Source: Maratus speciosus
Taxonomy: Eukaryota; Arthropoda; Arachnida; Araneae; Salticidae
Direction of reading: 5' to 3'
Assembly (NCBI GenBank): GCA_963932465.1
Contig: OZ010795.1
Coordinates: 21,289,874-21,353,873, forward strand
DNA length: 64,000 nt
Part shown: positions 1 through 11,713 of the stretch, piece by piece
How positions within the stretch are numbered: position 1 is the first letter of the stretch
How the letters are laid out: each line of letters starts with the position of its first letter
Position numbers and translations under genes: made by a program
The notes under the pieces: generated by a model
What the model saw: only the letters and a program-made list of their open reading frames with translations
Databases searched by the model: none
What the model was told of the DNA's origin: nothing

Positions 1-1799
1 GGGTCTTAAATTCTTGTCGTCCAAAAAAATAAGTCCCATTCCATAAATAAAAATTACCAGATTATCGCAGATTAAAATGGAAATATAGAATAGATATGGA
101 GTTACGTATTCTTTTAATTTACTGTACAAAACAATGATTTTTAAATTCTTATTTTGAGGTTTTATAATTTTTCTTCAGATTTAAAGGTATAGCGCCATCT
201 GTTGAAAATAGTTGGAACTATTTGTTTAATGTGTTTAAAAAACTATCAATCATTAGAATTTCCCTTCAAATCTTATTTTAATGTATCAATTGTTCAAATA
301 AATTGAATTTTAAAATGTGTCAAAGACTTTTACCCTACTCCTTACAACTAATATTTTTCAACCCATTCGCCAATGAATTAGACGATTTATGATTCTGAAT
401 GCTGTATTTGACATAAACATCAATATCTATAAATGGTACAAAATTTAGTTACCTTAGTGTGTAAACTATAAAGAACTCAGGTAAACAAGTAAAAATTAAA
501 TTAAAAAAAAAAAAACACCGCGTAAAAAGTGAACTAATTAATTATTTCTCAGTAATGTGAAACAATTTTTATATTACTTACTTATTTTTTTTATTTACTT
601 GTATTGATGGCATTTAAGTTGTGTTTAATTGTTGGTTCCCGTTTATAAACACTGTATTGATGAGGCCTGTACATGTCTATGAAGTTTAGAGTTGCAGTAA
701 AGCTAGAGATCCTACTTACACAACTTCCAGGTTGTATAATATTTAAACGGACCTTTTGACTGTAAAATAGTCAATGAAACATCGTCTTCATTTTGAAAGA
801 CCTCTCCAATGCTATGCCACTCAATAGGATGCGTAAAAATGTTTTTCGTCTCTACCACCATTTTGTATTTTTGGCCGCTATTTTGAATTATGAAAACAAA
901 ACCTAGCCTATAACAATCGAACGGTTAAGACGAATCGATAGAGACCCCATTTATTACAATCCATCTAGCCATTGGGATGTTTCGAGGGTATAAAGAATTC
1001 CATATACCCAGATACGCGTCAAATACATATCCCTTCTTGGCAGTCGGGTAAAAACTATGATCATAAAAAAATAAAAAAAGATAACGTGATATTTCTCTTC
1101 AAAAACAAATATGATTTTTTAAGGGTTTGAATGGACAATATAATCACAGTCGAAGTCTAGTATAAGCCACATAAAAAAAACTCCCTTGTGTAGCAAATTT
1201 GAAAATTTTATGTTCTTTAAGTAATTTTTATAATGTTCAGAGGAATATCACTTTTTATTTTCATGTAATTAATTAAGATTTAATGCAACTATTTCCTTCT
1301 GATGAGTTTATTTGAAAAAAAAATATAACTAAAAACAAAAAAAAGATTTTTTTATACATTCGTTATTATTATTTTTTTTTTTTGATTAAGAGATGTGATA
1401 AGAAAAATATCCTCTTTAGAAGAATTTTTTATAATATTTTCTGCAAACAACTTAATGAAAGTGATTTTTTAAAATTAAATATAAATTGAAATACGTCTTT
1501 AAATAGAGCGGAAATTGTTTTTAGTGTGTAATTAAAAACATAATAATTTACGAGTGCTTTGAATAGCAGAAACAAAATGTGATAAAATTAATTAAAGACT
1601 ATTAAGATATATAAAATAAACACAGAAAATGTTAGTTTTTATGAATATTTTACAGATGCACAACTAAGTTCTGAAGCAATTCATTAAAACAAAAGAATTT
1701 TTCCAATAAACAAAACAAACTATAACCTATATTAAATTAATTTTGTTAATAGTAAGTGAAATTCATCTTTTAACTCATTCTATTTAAAATAATTAAATA
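1..1799. other. AT-rich non-coding stretch
   Basis: No open frame of note, no recognisable repeat and no RNA gene seen. It is AT-rich with several homopolymer A or T runs. Confidence 0.6.
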
Positions 1800-2450
1800 T
1801 CTATCTACATTATAAAGGACAAACATATCTGTACGTAACGCATACGTGATTTTGCGAATGGGAACAGTTTGAAATTTGGAGATAAAATTTTGGTTTTGCA
1901 ATTTTCTCTACTGCAAATTTTTAAACTTCTAAACAGCGCACATTTTAAATTTTTATGCCGTCGTATGAGGAAAAAATGCTCTTTTAAATGCAATTTGTTT
2001 GAAAGCTGTATCTCAATTTAATTTTAAAATATTAAATTTTTTGTTACTTTTTTATAATCATGGCAACTGAAGTACCCCATTTCTGTTGAAAGTAAATGGG
2101 AAAAAAGGAAAAAAAGTAGATTGCTGTACCTTTTTGTTGCCATTTTCTTATAAAAACTAAAAAAAAAAGAAATTAAAATACGTGCTATGTCAAGAATATC
2201 GTCTCAAAATACCGTACAAAACAATGTAGTCATTCGATACCCGAGATTGTTTTGCCGAACTTCTTAAATGACGCTTTTGCTTTCTGCTGGGTTTGTGTAT
2301 TATTGCGTGATAATGATGTCATTTGCATACCGTTCTATAGATGTTGTTTAGGACTGGATCGTAAAAGTGGGATGCTTTAGCTGATGCATCTGACGTCATT
2401 TTATAATAGAAAGCGTGTATTCATAAATGAAATATGTTATATTCAACCCA
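1800..2450 (-). repeat. Dispersed repeat family A, copy 1
   Basis: This segment reappears, with moderate divergence, in inverted or direct orientation near 20790-21233, 37280-37990 and 41467-42320. Shared landmarks on the minus strand are a TGACGTC-containing start near 2395, a block around 2060-2160 resembling GGAGTACTTCAGTTGCCA, a GATGC-AGTT block and a 3' block with AAAATGTGCGATGC. The low-coordinate end has the form ATAAAGGACAAAC followed by GTACGTAACGCATACG. No protein is encoded. It looks non-autonomous, but its class (SINE, MITE or Helitron) cannot be decided from these copies. Confidence 0.6.
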
Positions 2451-2740
2451 GCTGCTTCGAAATTCTTCACAGGTGAAAATGCTTTATCTTTGAAAATAAC
2501 GTAATCGAAATTACACACTGATAAAACGCAATGTTTACAAACATTTAGAGTGACTTTATGTAAGTGTAGTAACATACAATGTGCATCTTCTTTGTCCGAA
2601 AAATAGAGATTTTTATTACAGAACTTGATGATTCTGTCTTGGATGAATTCGCTTCGCCGAATTAGACAAGCAATCAAAGAAGATCTTTGCAATAATTCGA
2701 GGTTTAAAATAATATCAGGTTTCCCCAAGTTTTTGTCCAA
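2396..2740 (-). CDS. Unrecognised 114-residue open frame
   Basis: An ATG-initiated frame of 114 codons in AT-rich DNA, longer than most of its neighbours. I recognise no motif. It has several Cys residues (around residues 41, 55, 68, 71 and 76), but no clear zinc-finger spacing, signal peptide or membrane span. Its 3' end overlaps repeat family A. No splice sites or flanking exons are evident. It is most likely a chance frame or a decayed fragment. Confidence 0.12.
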   Translation of the reverse strand: MDKNLGKPDIILNLELLQRSSLIACLIRRSEFIQDRIIKFCNKNLYFSDKEDAHCMLLHLHKVTLNVCKHCVLSVCNFDYVIFKDKAFSPVKNFEAAGLNITYFIYEYTLSIIK

Positions 2741-5700
2741 AATTCTCTCGACTAATAAAATTTTATTGCTATTCTTTAAGATATGTTACTATAATTTTAT
2801 CAAAATAACATAATTTGCTTAATCTAATTTTTCACAATTCTATAAAATCTATGTATTTAAAGCAGAAGAATGTTTTTTAGTAATTTGCCCAGAGCTTTCG
2901 GCTGAACCAAATTTTCTAATTGAAAGCTGTTTATTTGTAGAAGTGCCCGCACTAGCTGTTTTTTTTAAAAAATATCCCATTATTATATTTTTATTTTTAA
3001 AGTATTCTGTGAATTTTCTCCAAAATGATGATAATAAGATAGCTTTCATTATTGCAGAGAAGTGAGAAATAATGAAGTTTATTTATTTTTATTCATTTGA
3101 TTATCTGATAAAAATTAACAATTGTTGATAAAAAATTGTTGTATATGGTTTAACGACACAAAATCCCCTTAGAGACCTAATATTTTGAAGTGAAAATTAC
3201 GTAAAGCTTTTAAAAACACGCATTTTTCTCATACAGTTTCCATATTTTTTTCTCCTGTATGTGTACTAAGTTTCAGATACTAGGAGAAATGCTTAAGTAA
3301 ATGAAAATGACGTCATATTTAAAAGAAAACGATAATTTTATTAGATAAAATTAAACTTTTTAACACAAACATAAATTAAGTCAATTTTTACTCTCCGGTA
3401 CTGAATTTAGAATCTCGAGTTAAGAGTGTGACTGTTCACATGCAAACATTTTGCTGACAATCGTGACTTCACGTTTTGAGTTAAAATGATTTTAAATAAA
3501 TTTAAAATACCATTTTTTTAAAAAGGGTGATTGCGGGTATTAGAGGTTAATTTTTAAATTCATCTCTATCGCGTGGAGCCCGATTATAAAAGATTAATCC
3601 GTTTGCCCTTAAAATAACATAAAGAAACCTCATTTTCTTACGACTATTATTCCGTAAACAAAAATAAAACTTATTCTATGATTAAATAAATAAAAAAATA
3701 TACATAAAATACTAATTTAACAGACATGAAGAGAAAATAAAAGGAAATAAAAGGATGCCGTAAGCAGCAAAATCTTTGGCTAATAACTCTTAGCATGTGA
3801 CTAATACGAAAAAATTGCTTTTGATAAATTTCAAAAGTTTATTTGATTGTATAATTCATATTTTTCATATGAAAAATGCTTTTTTATTTTTAGTGGGCAA
3901 TCTAAAAAATATATTGCATGTAAATAATATTACTTTCCAATTAAAAAAATTGGTTTTCACCTATATTCCGTAACCCGGGAAGCCCGGATGCGATCCTCTA
4001 GTTTATAAAAAAAATAAAACAGACCGAGAGTAATTTGTAAATACGACAAAGCATACAAAGTTTATCATAGCTATTTACAAACTTTACCTGCGTAAAATTA
4101 ATTTAAACATTCTTGAAAATCAGAAAATTTACGCATTTAATTTCAAAAGAAATCTTGAATCGTAATCCTACGTATAATACATTTAGCAAAATCTTTCAAT
4201 CTCATTTACTTTATTAATTGCTCTGATAACAAGTAAAGAAATAACAAAAGGCTGCATTAAAGTCTTTTGAGGCAATTCAAAAACAACAACAACAAAAAAA
4301 ATACTATATTATTATGTTTCGAAAGATTTGTCATGTTATTGTATTGTCTTAAAATGCATGACATTTAAACAAGATACATTGTGTTGATGTACTTAAAATT
4401 TCGAAATTCACTTCGTTGGAAATTGCATTTAAATGATTCCTAATTGCACTCCTCACATAAAAAGATTAAACGGAAGATTTTTTCGAATTCCTGAAGTTTG
4501 AAGGAAGAAAATCCTTTAGAAAGATTGTTCTGTAGAGAAAGAATTTTCATGTTACTGTGCAGCTTACTGCTTTCAAAATGCAATTTTGTCTTAAATGAGA
4601 AGTAGAAAGATCAATTGTTTAAGACGTTACTAAATAAAGTGGCACTGGAATATTTTAATGAGTCTATGCTGTGTTGTTATTAGAAATATATAAGCAAAAT
4701 TAAATTTATTTTCAAACGTTTAAGATTCTTATTCTATAATATTCAATGTAAAATATTCTTATTCTTTCGTTAGATTGATACAATTACTTTTTTCTCAAGT
4801 AATAAACTTGGAAATCCGGCTAATGAAGGTAGTCTAAAAACACCACGGTAACTAAGTTAAACTTTAACTATTTTTAACACAATCATCTGAACATTAAATA
4901 ATTCATGTGATCAGTAATTTTTTTCATATGAGCTAAAATTTATCATTCTCGTGACATTTTCGCTCAAATTTTCAAACTGTAACACAAACATTTTTTTTTT
5001 ATAAATACATTTAAAATTAGCAACACAATATTTTTCTATTCAAACTCATCTATATACTATACTATTTTCGTATAGGATATTTTCCTTTATATATTAATAC
5101 CGCCTCGTACTGTTAAACATGTTATCTGCGAAAACTGTTAATATTTTAGCAAACGTTGGTTTGTCCTTATTGAAAATCAAAACATTCACCTTTCAGAATG
5201 ATTATAATTTTATCCCATATCAACGTTCTATCAAGCTATTTTTAAGTCTTCAAAAAATCATATAAACTCATATAAACTTCGAAAATGTCTATAAATATTT
5301 TCACTAAAATGGTTAAAATATATTAGACATCTTTTCATGAATTACGGTCTGTTTCATTAAATTATATGCAATACGAACCTTTAATATTATAACATTAAGA
5401 TTTTTGTTGATAAGAATAAACTTATATGATATATATATGTTTTTAAATTTAAATCTATATGAAGATGACAGAAAAAAAATCAACGACCGAAATATAAAAT
5501 AAAGTAAATAACATTGTATATAATAAATATTTTTGTAAAAGTTTAGTTAACTAATTTGCTATTATGTGACAAAATCAAAGAATTTTCACGAATTCCAATT
5601 TTCGAAATAGTCTCATGTTACCATTTACTAACTGTACGGTATTTTTATGGAAGTGGTTATACAAATGCACACAGCCGCGACAATTTCATCGAAAGTTATA

Positions 5701-6316
5701 ATGCAAATGTATTTGAAAAATATATTTAGACATTGAAATTAAAAGAATCAATTAATGCCAAGAAGAAAGATCTCATTCTGAGTTATTATAGATTGAAATT
5801 ACATTTTTTTTACTAGCTTATATATTGCGAGACGTAGAAAATAAATTTTAAATATCTGCATGATTTAAAAAAAAAAAATCGTTTTAGATTCATTTCTATT
5901 TCCATTTATTATATTTTAAGCCGAAATAAATTTATCGTTTAAATTATTTCGTAAAAACAAAATGGATACAATTTTTCATGTTATTTACTTTTGCATTTCT
6001 TCAATTTATTTTATTTCTGAATTATACAGTAATATTATTGGAATTATTTCCCAAATATAAAATGTTTTTCATTTTTGAAGGTCCAAACGTCTTTTTTCCT
6101 CTGATTGCAAATCATCCTTTCAAATATTTAAGATTAAAACTATCATTAATCTTAATTTTAAAGACGACAAACAAAAAGTTCGTATTTTGTACGCTTGGAA
6201 GGATAATAGCTCAAGACAATATAGATGTATAGCACATTTGCATGTTAAATGCATTTACAGTTATATATTTAAAAATAACTATTAAAAATTATGTTTTTCG
6301 TCATATGTCGTATTCA

Positions 6317-6351
<35 letters not shown>

Positions 6352-6430
6352 TTACCCTATACTTTTTTTTTTTTTTTGCATTTCTTCAAATTTCATTGTG
6401 AAATTGAATATATCAATACGAAACAAATAG
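2741..6430. other. AT-rich stretch without recognisable genes
   Basis: Short open frames only, at about 2849-3049, 5978-6232 and 6242-6430, the last reading through a TA microsatellite. No transposon ends, RNA genes or splice-bounded exons were seen. A (TA)n run lies at 6320-6348. Confidence 0.5.
6320..6348. repeat. (TA)n microsatellite
   Basis: About 14 uninterrupted AT dinucleotides, followed shortly by a run of about 15 T residues. Confidence 0.95.
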
Positions 6431-6518
6431 GTGTTGCTATCCAACGTACAATTTATTCACAAGTTTAACATAAAACTCTACGTTTCGGTTTAATCTTTAA
6501 AACCTTCGTCAGGAGAAA
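6431..6518 (-). ncRNA. Hammerhead-ribozyme-like 3' module of the PLE
   Basis: The minus strand reads CCTGACGA, then a 5 bp stem GGTTT/AAACC closed by an 8-base loop, then GAAACGTA. About 30 bases later TACGT recurs, followed by T and GGATAGC. This matches the hammerhead core CUGANGA, stem II, GAAA. The ACGTA/TACGT pairing can form helix III, leaving GUU as the cleavage triplet. Deviations are an extra A before stem II and poor pairing in helix I. PLEs are known to carry hammerhead motifs in their terminal regions. Whether this copy cleaves is unknown. Confidence 0.42.
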
Positions 6519-6692
6519 AATTTTCTAAAATATAAATCGACAACAAACTCTTTACATGCTACATTTTGAAATCAATTCAAAATACAAATCAGTCTAACGA
6601 AAACATCTTAATCCCAAATAAACAGTTCAGTGGCGCCATCTTTTAACCAAAGAAACAAACTAGGAAAGAATTGCTGAAAAAAAGTGGAATTT

Positions 6693-7118
6693 TCATTGGC
6701 ATTTTAAAATAGAAAGCCATATTTCAGGTATGTGAAAGGAAACATTATCATTACACACTTCATGGATTCTTAGACGAATTTCTAAAGATTCACGAATAAT
6801 AGCATTGTGCGGAATAACTTGCTTGGAAATAACTTTAGCATGGTCAAAGTCTATAAAAGAAATGAGTCCTTTATGGTAGCTTCTTGACAGTGCTGTAGAA
6901 AATTTGCGAAACTTCAAATCATTTTTATGTTCTTTCAATCTTTCGAAAAATCGACGTTTAGTCATACCAATATAGGAAGAGGTGGTCCCATCTGTAAATT
7001 TAAAGGGAATTTTATACACCCCAGAAAAAGATGAAAAAGGAATTGGGTATATTTTTTTACTCATAAGATTAAACAATGTCATAGAATTAGAGGCAACAAG
7101 TTGAATATTGTATTTCAT
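6693..7118 (-). CDS. PLE GIY-YIG endonuclease domain (C-terminal part)
   Basis: A 141-codon frame from its first Met. The same frame is open upstream to 7181, where the PYFP and LKKFF-like linker residues of Penelope proteins appear. GIY is represented by GVY (residues 33-35) and YIG by 49-51 within SYIGMT. RRFFERLKEHK follows at 55-65, giving the expected conserved Arg, and IRESLEI (108-114) supplies a Glu in the expected helix. The domain would nick target DNA for priming of reverse transcription. It lies in frame with and downstream of the RT frame, separated by one TGA. The length is typical for a PLE endonuclease tail, and no frameshift is needed inside the domain. Confidence 0.85.
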   Translation of the reverse strand: MKYNIQLVASNSMTLFNLMSKKIYPIPFSSFSGVYKIPFKFTDGTTSSYIGMTKRRFFERLKEHKNDLKFRKFSTALSRSYHKGLISFIDFDHAKVISKQVIPHNAIIRESLEIRLRIHEVCNDNVSFHIPEIWLSILKCQ

Positions 7119-7181
7119 GAAAAACTTTTTTAACTTTTCAAAAAAGATGGGAAAATATGGAACCTTTCGGTAAACTTGATT

Positions 7182-7877
7182 TCATTTGGGGGAGGGGGGA
7201 TTAACGGAAACTTTATATTTATCAAGCGATTTATAGATAAGGCTTGAATTAAAACCATGATATAATCCAATATTAACGATGAAATTGATTTCATCATCCA
7301 AAAATTCTTTGGAACAAACAAGTAATACACGCTGGGTAAATGACCTAAATGCTGCAATCTTATAATTCCGTGGGGCAGCTGCATTGACAGGTATAACATT
7401 GTTTAATTTCACAGATTTCCGAAAAATTTTCCGTTTTAAACTATTGTTTTCTTTAATAAGGAGAACATCAAGAAAAGGAAGCGAGTTATTGTTTTCTAAC
7501 TCCGTCGTGAACTCAATATTGTTATCAAGTTGGTTAATTTCGTCAAAAAAATTCTCTAAGGATTGTTTCCCATCTTCCCAGATATTAAAAATGTCATCGA
7601 CATATTGTAACCATAAAGTAGGTATAGGAAAATGCTTCTTAAAAATAAGTTCTTCTAAAGGACGCAATTTGAATTCTGCCAGAATACTAGATATAGGTGA
7701 ACCCATAGCAGCTCCTTTCTGCTGTTTAAAATATTTATCTTTAAAAATAAATACATTACTTTCCTTAATTAAGTTTAAGCCCGACTTAATTGAAAATTTC
7801 ATATTATCACTTAAATGAAGTAACTCATCAATGGATAAGCCTATGGAAAGAATATATCGTTTATAATCATAGATCAT
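7182..7877 (-). CDS. PLE reverse transcriptase, C-terminal half
   Basis: A 231-codon frame with RT motif B at residues 51-67 (QQKGAAMGSPISSILAE), motif C QYVDDIF at 91-97 including the two catalytic Asp, and LPFLDVLL at 133-140 (motif E region). The first residues correspond to the segment between motifs A and B. Motif A, with the third catalytic Asp, is absent because the copy is 5' truncated. The thumb-like region follows to residue 231, and the frame then ends at a TGA inside a proline-rich, C-rich tract before continuing in frame into the endonuclease. The sequence is recognisable as Penelope-type and not telomerase or LINE RT. It cannot be active. Confidence 0.88.
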   Translation of the reverse strand: MIYDYKRYILSIGLSIDELLHLSDNMKFSIKSGLNLIKESNVFIFKDKYFKQQKGAAMGSPISSILAEFKLRPLEELIFKKHFPIPTLWLQYVDDIFNIWEDGKQSLENFFDEINQLDNNIEFTTELENNNSLPFLDVLLIKENNSLKRKIFRKSVKLNNVIPVNAAAPRNYKIAAFRSFTQRVLLVCSKEFLDDEINFIVNIGLYHGFNSSLIYKSLDKYKVSVNPPSPK

Positions 7878-7885
7878 TGAATATC

Positions 7886-9239
7886 ATTTAACATCATAGA
7901 AAACATCTGTCTAGTTGCCAAGAATATGTGTGTTTAATTCATCCAATGATAACGATTACTCAAAATTTAAAAAAAAATTATTTTATTTATTTTTATAAAT
8001 GACTTTTATATTATGAAAGGAAAAAATAAAATAAAAATAATATTACTGAATGTTTGCAGAGTTGCAACCCAGGTCATTTATTTTAAATTTTGTAAACATT
8101 AAATTAAATTATTTAATACTAAAATAAATTTATTTTTAAAAATAATACAAAGATTGAATCTATATAATTTTTTATGTTAGAAAATCTAAGCGACAGAGGT
8201 TTTTTATTTTACATAATATTGATTTCATTTCGAAAATTAAAAACTAATTTTCCATAACTATGATTAATTAAAAATATTTTTGGCTAAAATACAGATTTAA
8301 ACGTGTCCACAGTAAAGTCAAGCAACCCATAAAAATAAAAAATATTTTCCTTAAAAGATGCTTACACAATTTAATCTACAATACACTGAATATTCAATAC
8401 AGTTTTATACAGTCGTATAAAATATTTACATAATTGCAATTAGAATGAAATTTTAGCTTTCAAATAAACGAAGGTAGCACAAATGTAAATTCTTTCAAAT
8501 TCGTGTTTCTCTTACGTTTTAGGAAAACGAAATAGCTGAGAGTTTCCTTTGGGAAAGAAACTTATTTTATTCTTTTCAAATCACATTCCAGGGACGTTTA
8601 ATTAAATTCACTCAACTTTTAATTAGTTTCAATTTTCTGTGTAATTATTTCAGTGCATTTACCATTTGACATGTTTGCATTGATACAAAATGTAATTGAT
8701 TTTGTGACAAAAGATTGATAAACTCGGTATTGCATTTCAATTGTTAATCATTCTTCACGACAATACGACAATAAGGAATAAGGAAAGTAACGATATTTGT
8801 TCAAAATTGATTTTTCAACTGTTTTAATATAAATGATTTAAAAAAATTAGTGTTATTTTTAAAAACTCAGTAGAATTTTATTTTTTAACAACTAATGCAA
8901 TTAATATTTAACACCTTTTTGGTAAATAAAATGTGAATAAAAGTTAACATTTAAAAATAAGTAGCGTAGAAACGTACTGCATGTGCATAGGTATGTTAAA
9001 TCGAAAATAAAAACTTTTACTAACATCCTGTGTTAATGCAACGCTACTAGTAGAAATGTAACAAACATAAAAATTGATTAAAAAAGGTTAGTTGAGTCCG
9101 AATTGCTATAACACGGACGGTTGTAAAATCTAACATTTGATTGTATTTGTCTAGTGTTAATATGAAAGTAATAAAAATAATATAAAATAAAGAAGTTAAA
9201 AGAATAAACAAAGTGGAATATATTACACATCGTAATTCG
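7886..9239. other. AT-rich stretch, nothing recognised
   Basis: No gene, repeat end or RNA structure recognised. One 65-codon minus-strand frame (9047-9244) has no recognisable motif. Confidence 0.5.
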
Positions 9240-9241
9240 TA

Positions 9242-9376
9242 CACTGTAAATTAAAATGTCTGAAATTCAGACACTTAAGTGTCTGAAATGGAGTGTTCAA
9301 TTTTCAGACATTTTAAAATGTCTGAATTTTTTCAGACACTTTTTGCGTCTGAATTTCAGACACTTCAAACGTCTGA
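9242..9376. repeat. GTCTGAA/TTCAGAC word array with perfect palindromes
   Basis: About ten copies of the word TTCAGAC or its complement in 135 bp. There are perfect palindromes at 9266-9287 (22 bp, centred on CTTAAG) and 9303-9326 (24 bp, centred on TTTTAAAA). It starts at a TA-CACTGTAAA terminus. Confidence 0.8.
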
Positions 9377-9659
9377 ATCGCATCCATTTTTTTGTAAGCA
9401 TCATACGTAGCCATGTTTGACCACGTTGAATCCTGGGAAAATATTTGGCTGTGGTGCTACCCCCCCCCCCCCCAATACAGCCTGATTTTTTTGGTGCTCT
9501 CAGTTTCGGTATGCAATTTTCGTTACGCTGATAATTTAAATCTTTTACGACATTGTACTGATTATAATCAATATCTTGAACTTCAGGAGTAGAACAAGAT
9601 TAAAAAACAAAAAATATTTATCTAAATATTAGATTTTTTTTATTTATTTTGTTTTTTAC

Positions 9660-10640
9660 CTTATTTTACTTTAAGAGTTCAAAATATTGATTATAATCAG
9701 TACAATTTCGAAACAGATTTAAAATATAAGCTTTACAAATATTGCACATCAAATTTGGGGGCACTACAGTCGTAGGGGGACGGGCACTTCCCAGTTTGCC
9801 CATCATTTAATCAAGAAGTACTTTTGCAAAAAGCGCAACCCTGCATTATAGTGTCTAAATTGAGATGCCCGGTATTCGGGAGTATCCGTTGTGGAGGTTA
9901 ATGGACATTCCCCGAATAGCGAACACCTCTATTTAACGAATACTTTTTTAATCAGCAGATATACATATTTATATATTTTTACCTCATAAAAGTAGACATC
10001 TCCAATTATCGGACAAATTCCGCGGTCCCGAAGTGTTCGCTATTAAGGGCTTTTAAGGTACATAGATAAATATATATATATATTTTATAATCTTGTCCTA
10101 CTCTAAAAGTTCAAAATATTTATTATACTCAGTTGAATGTCGAAAAAGATTTAAAATATCAGATGTACGAAAATTGCAAAAATCCCCCCCCCCCCCAAAA
10201 AAAAATGAAAATTCATAATTTAAAAATTAGATTTTTTAAAAAATATATTGCCACATAGGCAATTTTACATATACATCACTTGATAATCACAACAGCCATT
10301 TAACTATGAATAATGAAAATAAATAAATAAATATTCTACTTTAATAATATTCGGGAAAAATTACTTTGGTATTTTGTTAAATATATTTGCGTTTTTAATC
10401 TTGTCCTACTCTAAAAGTTCAAAACTTTCATTATAATCAGTGCAAGATTTAAGATATCAGCTTTACGAAAATTTCATGCAAAATCCCCCCTCCCCCCCCC
10501 CCCCAAAAAAAAAAAATGAAAATACTTATTTAAAAATTACATTTAAAAAAAATTATATTTCCACATGGGCAAGTTTTCATGTAGATCAGAGGGTAATCAC
10601 AAAAGCTATTCAACTATCAATAAAAACAAATAAGTACATA
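9660..10640 (+). repeat. Three diverged copies of a ~300 bp repeat with C-run/A-run junctions
   Basis: The phrase AAAAGTTCAAAAT...ATTATA..CAGT recurs near 9671, 10110 and 10417. In the last two copies it is followed by GATTTAA.ATATCAG, a run of 10-14 C joined directly to a run of 8-13 A, and a block containing CCACATRGGCAA. The spacing of the two full copies is about 306 bp. The first copy is short and ends near 9780. Confidence 0.7.
9868..10062. mobile_element. Possible remnant of a pogo/Tigger-type terminal region
   Basis: Contains GAATAGCGAACACCTCTATT, later ACATCTCCAATTATCGGAC and GTGTTCGCTATTAAGG. Repeated phrases about cells of the form GCGAACACCTC and CGCTATTA resemble the terminal regions of Tigger/jerky-type DNA transposons. 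No transposase and no clean TIR pair. Weak call. Confidence 0.22.
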
Positions 10641-11713
10641 TTCTATATTAAAAACATGAGGAAAAAATATCTTAATAGTTTCCAAACTTCTTTCGTCTTA
10701 AACATATACAGTAACATCTGTCATTTTTGTATTTTCGTATAAGTGCATATAAATAAAGTTAACACAATTTTAAATACGAAATATAGTTATAGGTTTTTAC
10801 TTTTTCCCATTATAAATTTCAAATAACTTTTTTATTAAAAATAATCAATAAATCAGTATTAGAGTTGATTGCAAATCAAATACATAGGTATATTTTTACA
10901 GGCAGCTTCACATAATAGACGAGTCTCATGTACTTTATTTATCTTTTTTTCATCTGCGGTTTTATGCCAGGAAGTAAGAAAGCATTAGGTCATCTTTCAA
11001 AGTTTTTTTTTTCTTTACTTCCTTGTGGCCGTCGTTTACTGTGAGATAAGAATTATCCACTGAAACTAAGAACTGACATTGAATATATAATTCGTAATAA
11101 AAAACAACGTCATAAGTTTAAAAATATATACTTCTAGAATTAGTGGGGGTTTTTTGCGAACAGATTTAAAACTAATTAAATTTCATGCAGGATTTTGTTT
11201 AGTACAATAAATAAAATCATAATAAAATACACTAATTTTAGTACTAAAAGAAATTATGGCACTTACTTCAGTTGCTGCAAGAGGTAAGAAAAATTCCTCG
11301 ATTTGAAATTTCAAAAAATACCTCAGTGAAGGAGAAAGGCTTGCATCATTGTAGTACGAAATCGCATAATATATCCGACTAGCCATATTTAAAGAATGAA
11401 ATGTTTCATCCTCAAAATAGGACCCGCCAGACAAAAGTTTCTTTTTTTTTTTTGCTAGCTTCGACAGGACGAAGATGAATAACACAATATTATTGATATA
11501 AATTAATACGAATTAACACTAAGTCCATTGCACACGCTTTGTAGAATTTCCGGGTGTAATCTTCAAGCGTCGTCTACTTTTGTTCTGTGTTTATCCCGCC
11601 CTTATATCGACGACAGATTCTAAGAAACATTTGATGTCAAGAACACACGTCAGATGTATGTATTCAATAAATAAATAATCCAAGTGAATACGAATTTAAA
11701 TCACAGAACTTAA
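10636..11713. repeat. Tandem duplication, left copy (~1.08 kb)
   Basis: Starts CATATTCTATATTAAAAACA and ends CACAGAACTT. It matches 11714-12783 almost throughout, with point changes and small indels (the offset drifts from 1080 to 1071 bp). The copies meet head to tail. The unit contains a candidate minus-strand exon (11267-11386) and its upstream region. Confidence 0.92.
11267..11386 (-). CDS. Candidate first coding exon (40 codons) with splice donor
   Basis: On the minus strand an ATG in a favourable context (A at -3, G at +4) opens a 40-codon frame that ends exactly at a consensus donor, GAA followed by GTAAGT, in phase 0. The peptide begins MASRIYYAIS and ends FFLPLAATE. I do not recognise the family. 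It contains no membrane segment or signal peptide. The exon lies in a recent tandem duplication. In the other copy the matching exon carries a stop and has lost the donor, so this copy would be the functional one if either is. The rest of the gene, towards lower coordinates, was not found. The frame is also open upstream of the Met for about 30 codons. Confidence 0.33.

Larger units (their letters stand above)
6431..7885 (-). mobile_element. Penelope-like retroelement, 5'-truncated (RT then GIY-YIG)
   Basis: Read on the minus strand, the element has the C-terminal half of a reverse transcriptase (7877 down to 7182), a short linker and a GIY-YIG endonuclease (to 6693). About 180 bp of untranslated DNA follow, then a hammerhead-like module (6518-6431). 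This RT-then-endonuclease order is the canonical Penelope arrangement. RT motif A and everything upstream are missing, and an in-frame stop sits just 5' of the first Met, so the copy is 5' truncated near 7885. RT and endonuclease are in one frame interrupted by a TGA (7184-7182) in a C-rich run. The copy is dead as it stands. Confidence 0.88.

Noticed and set aside
7130..7399. Separate minus-strand gene overlapping the RT
   Set aside because: It is a shifted frame through the same C-rich tract. RT and endonuclease are already in one frame separated by a TGA.
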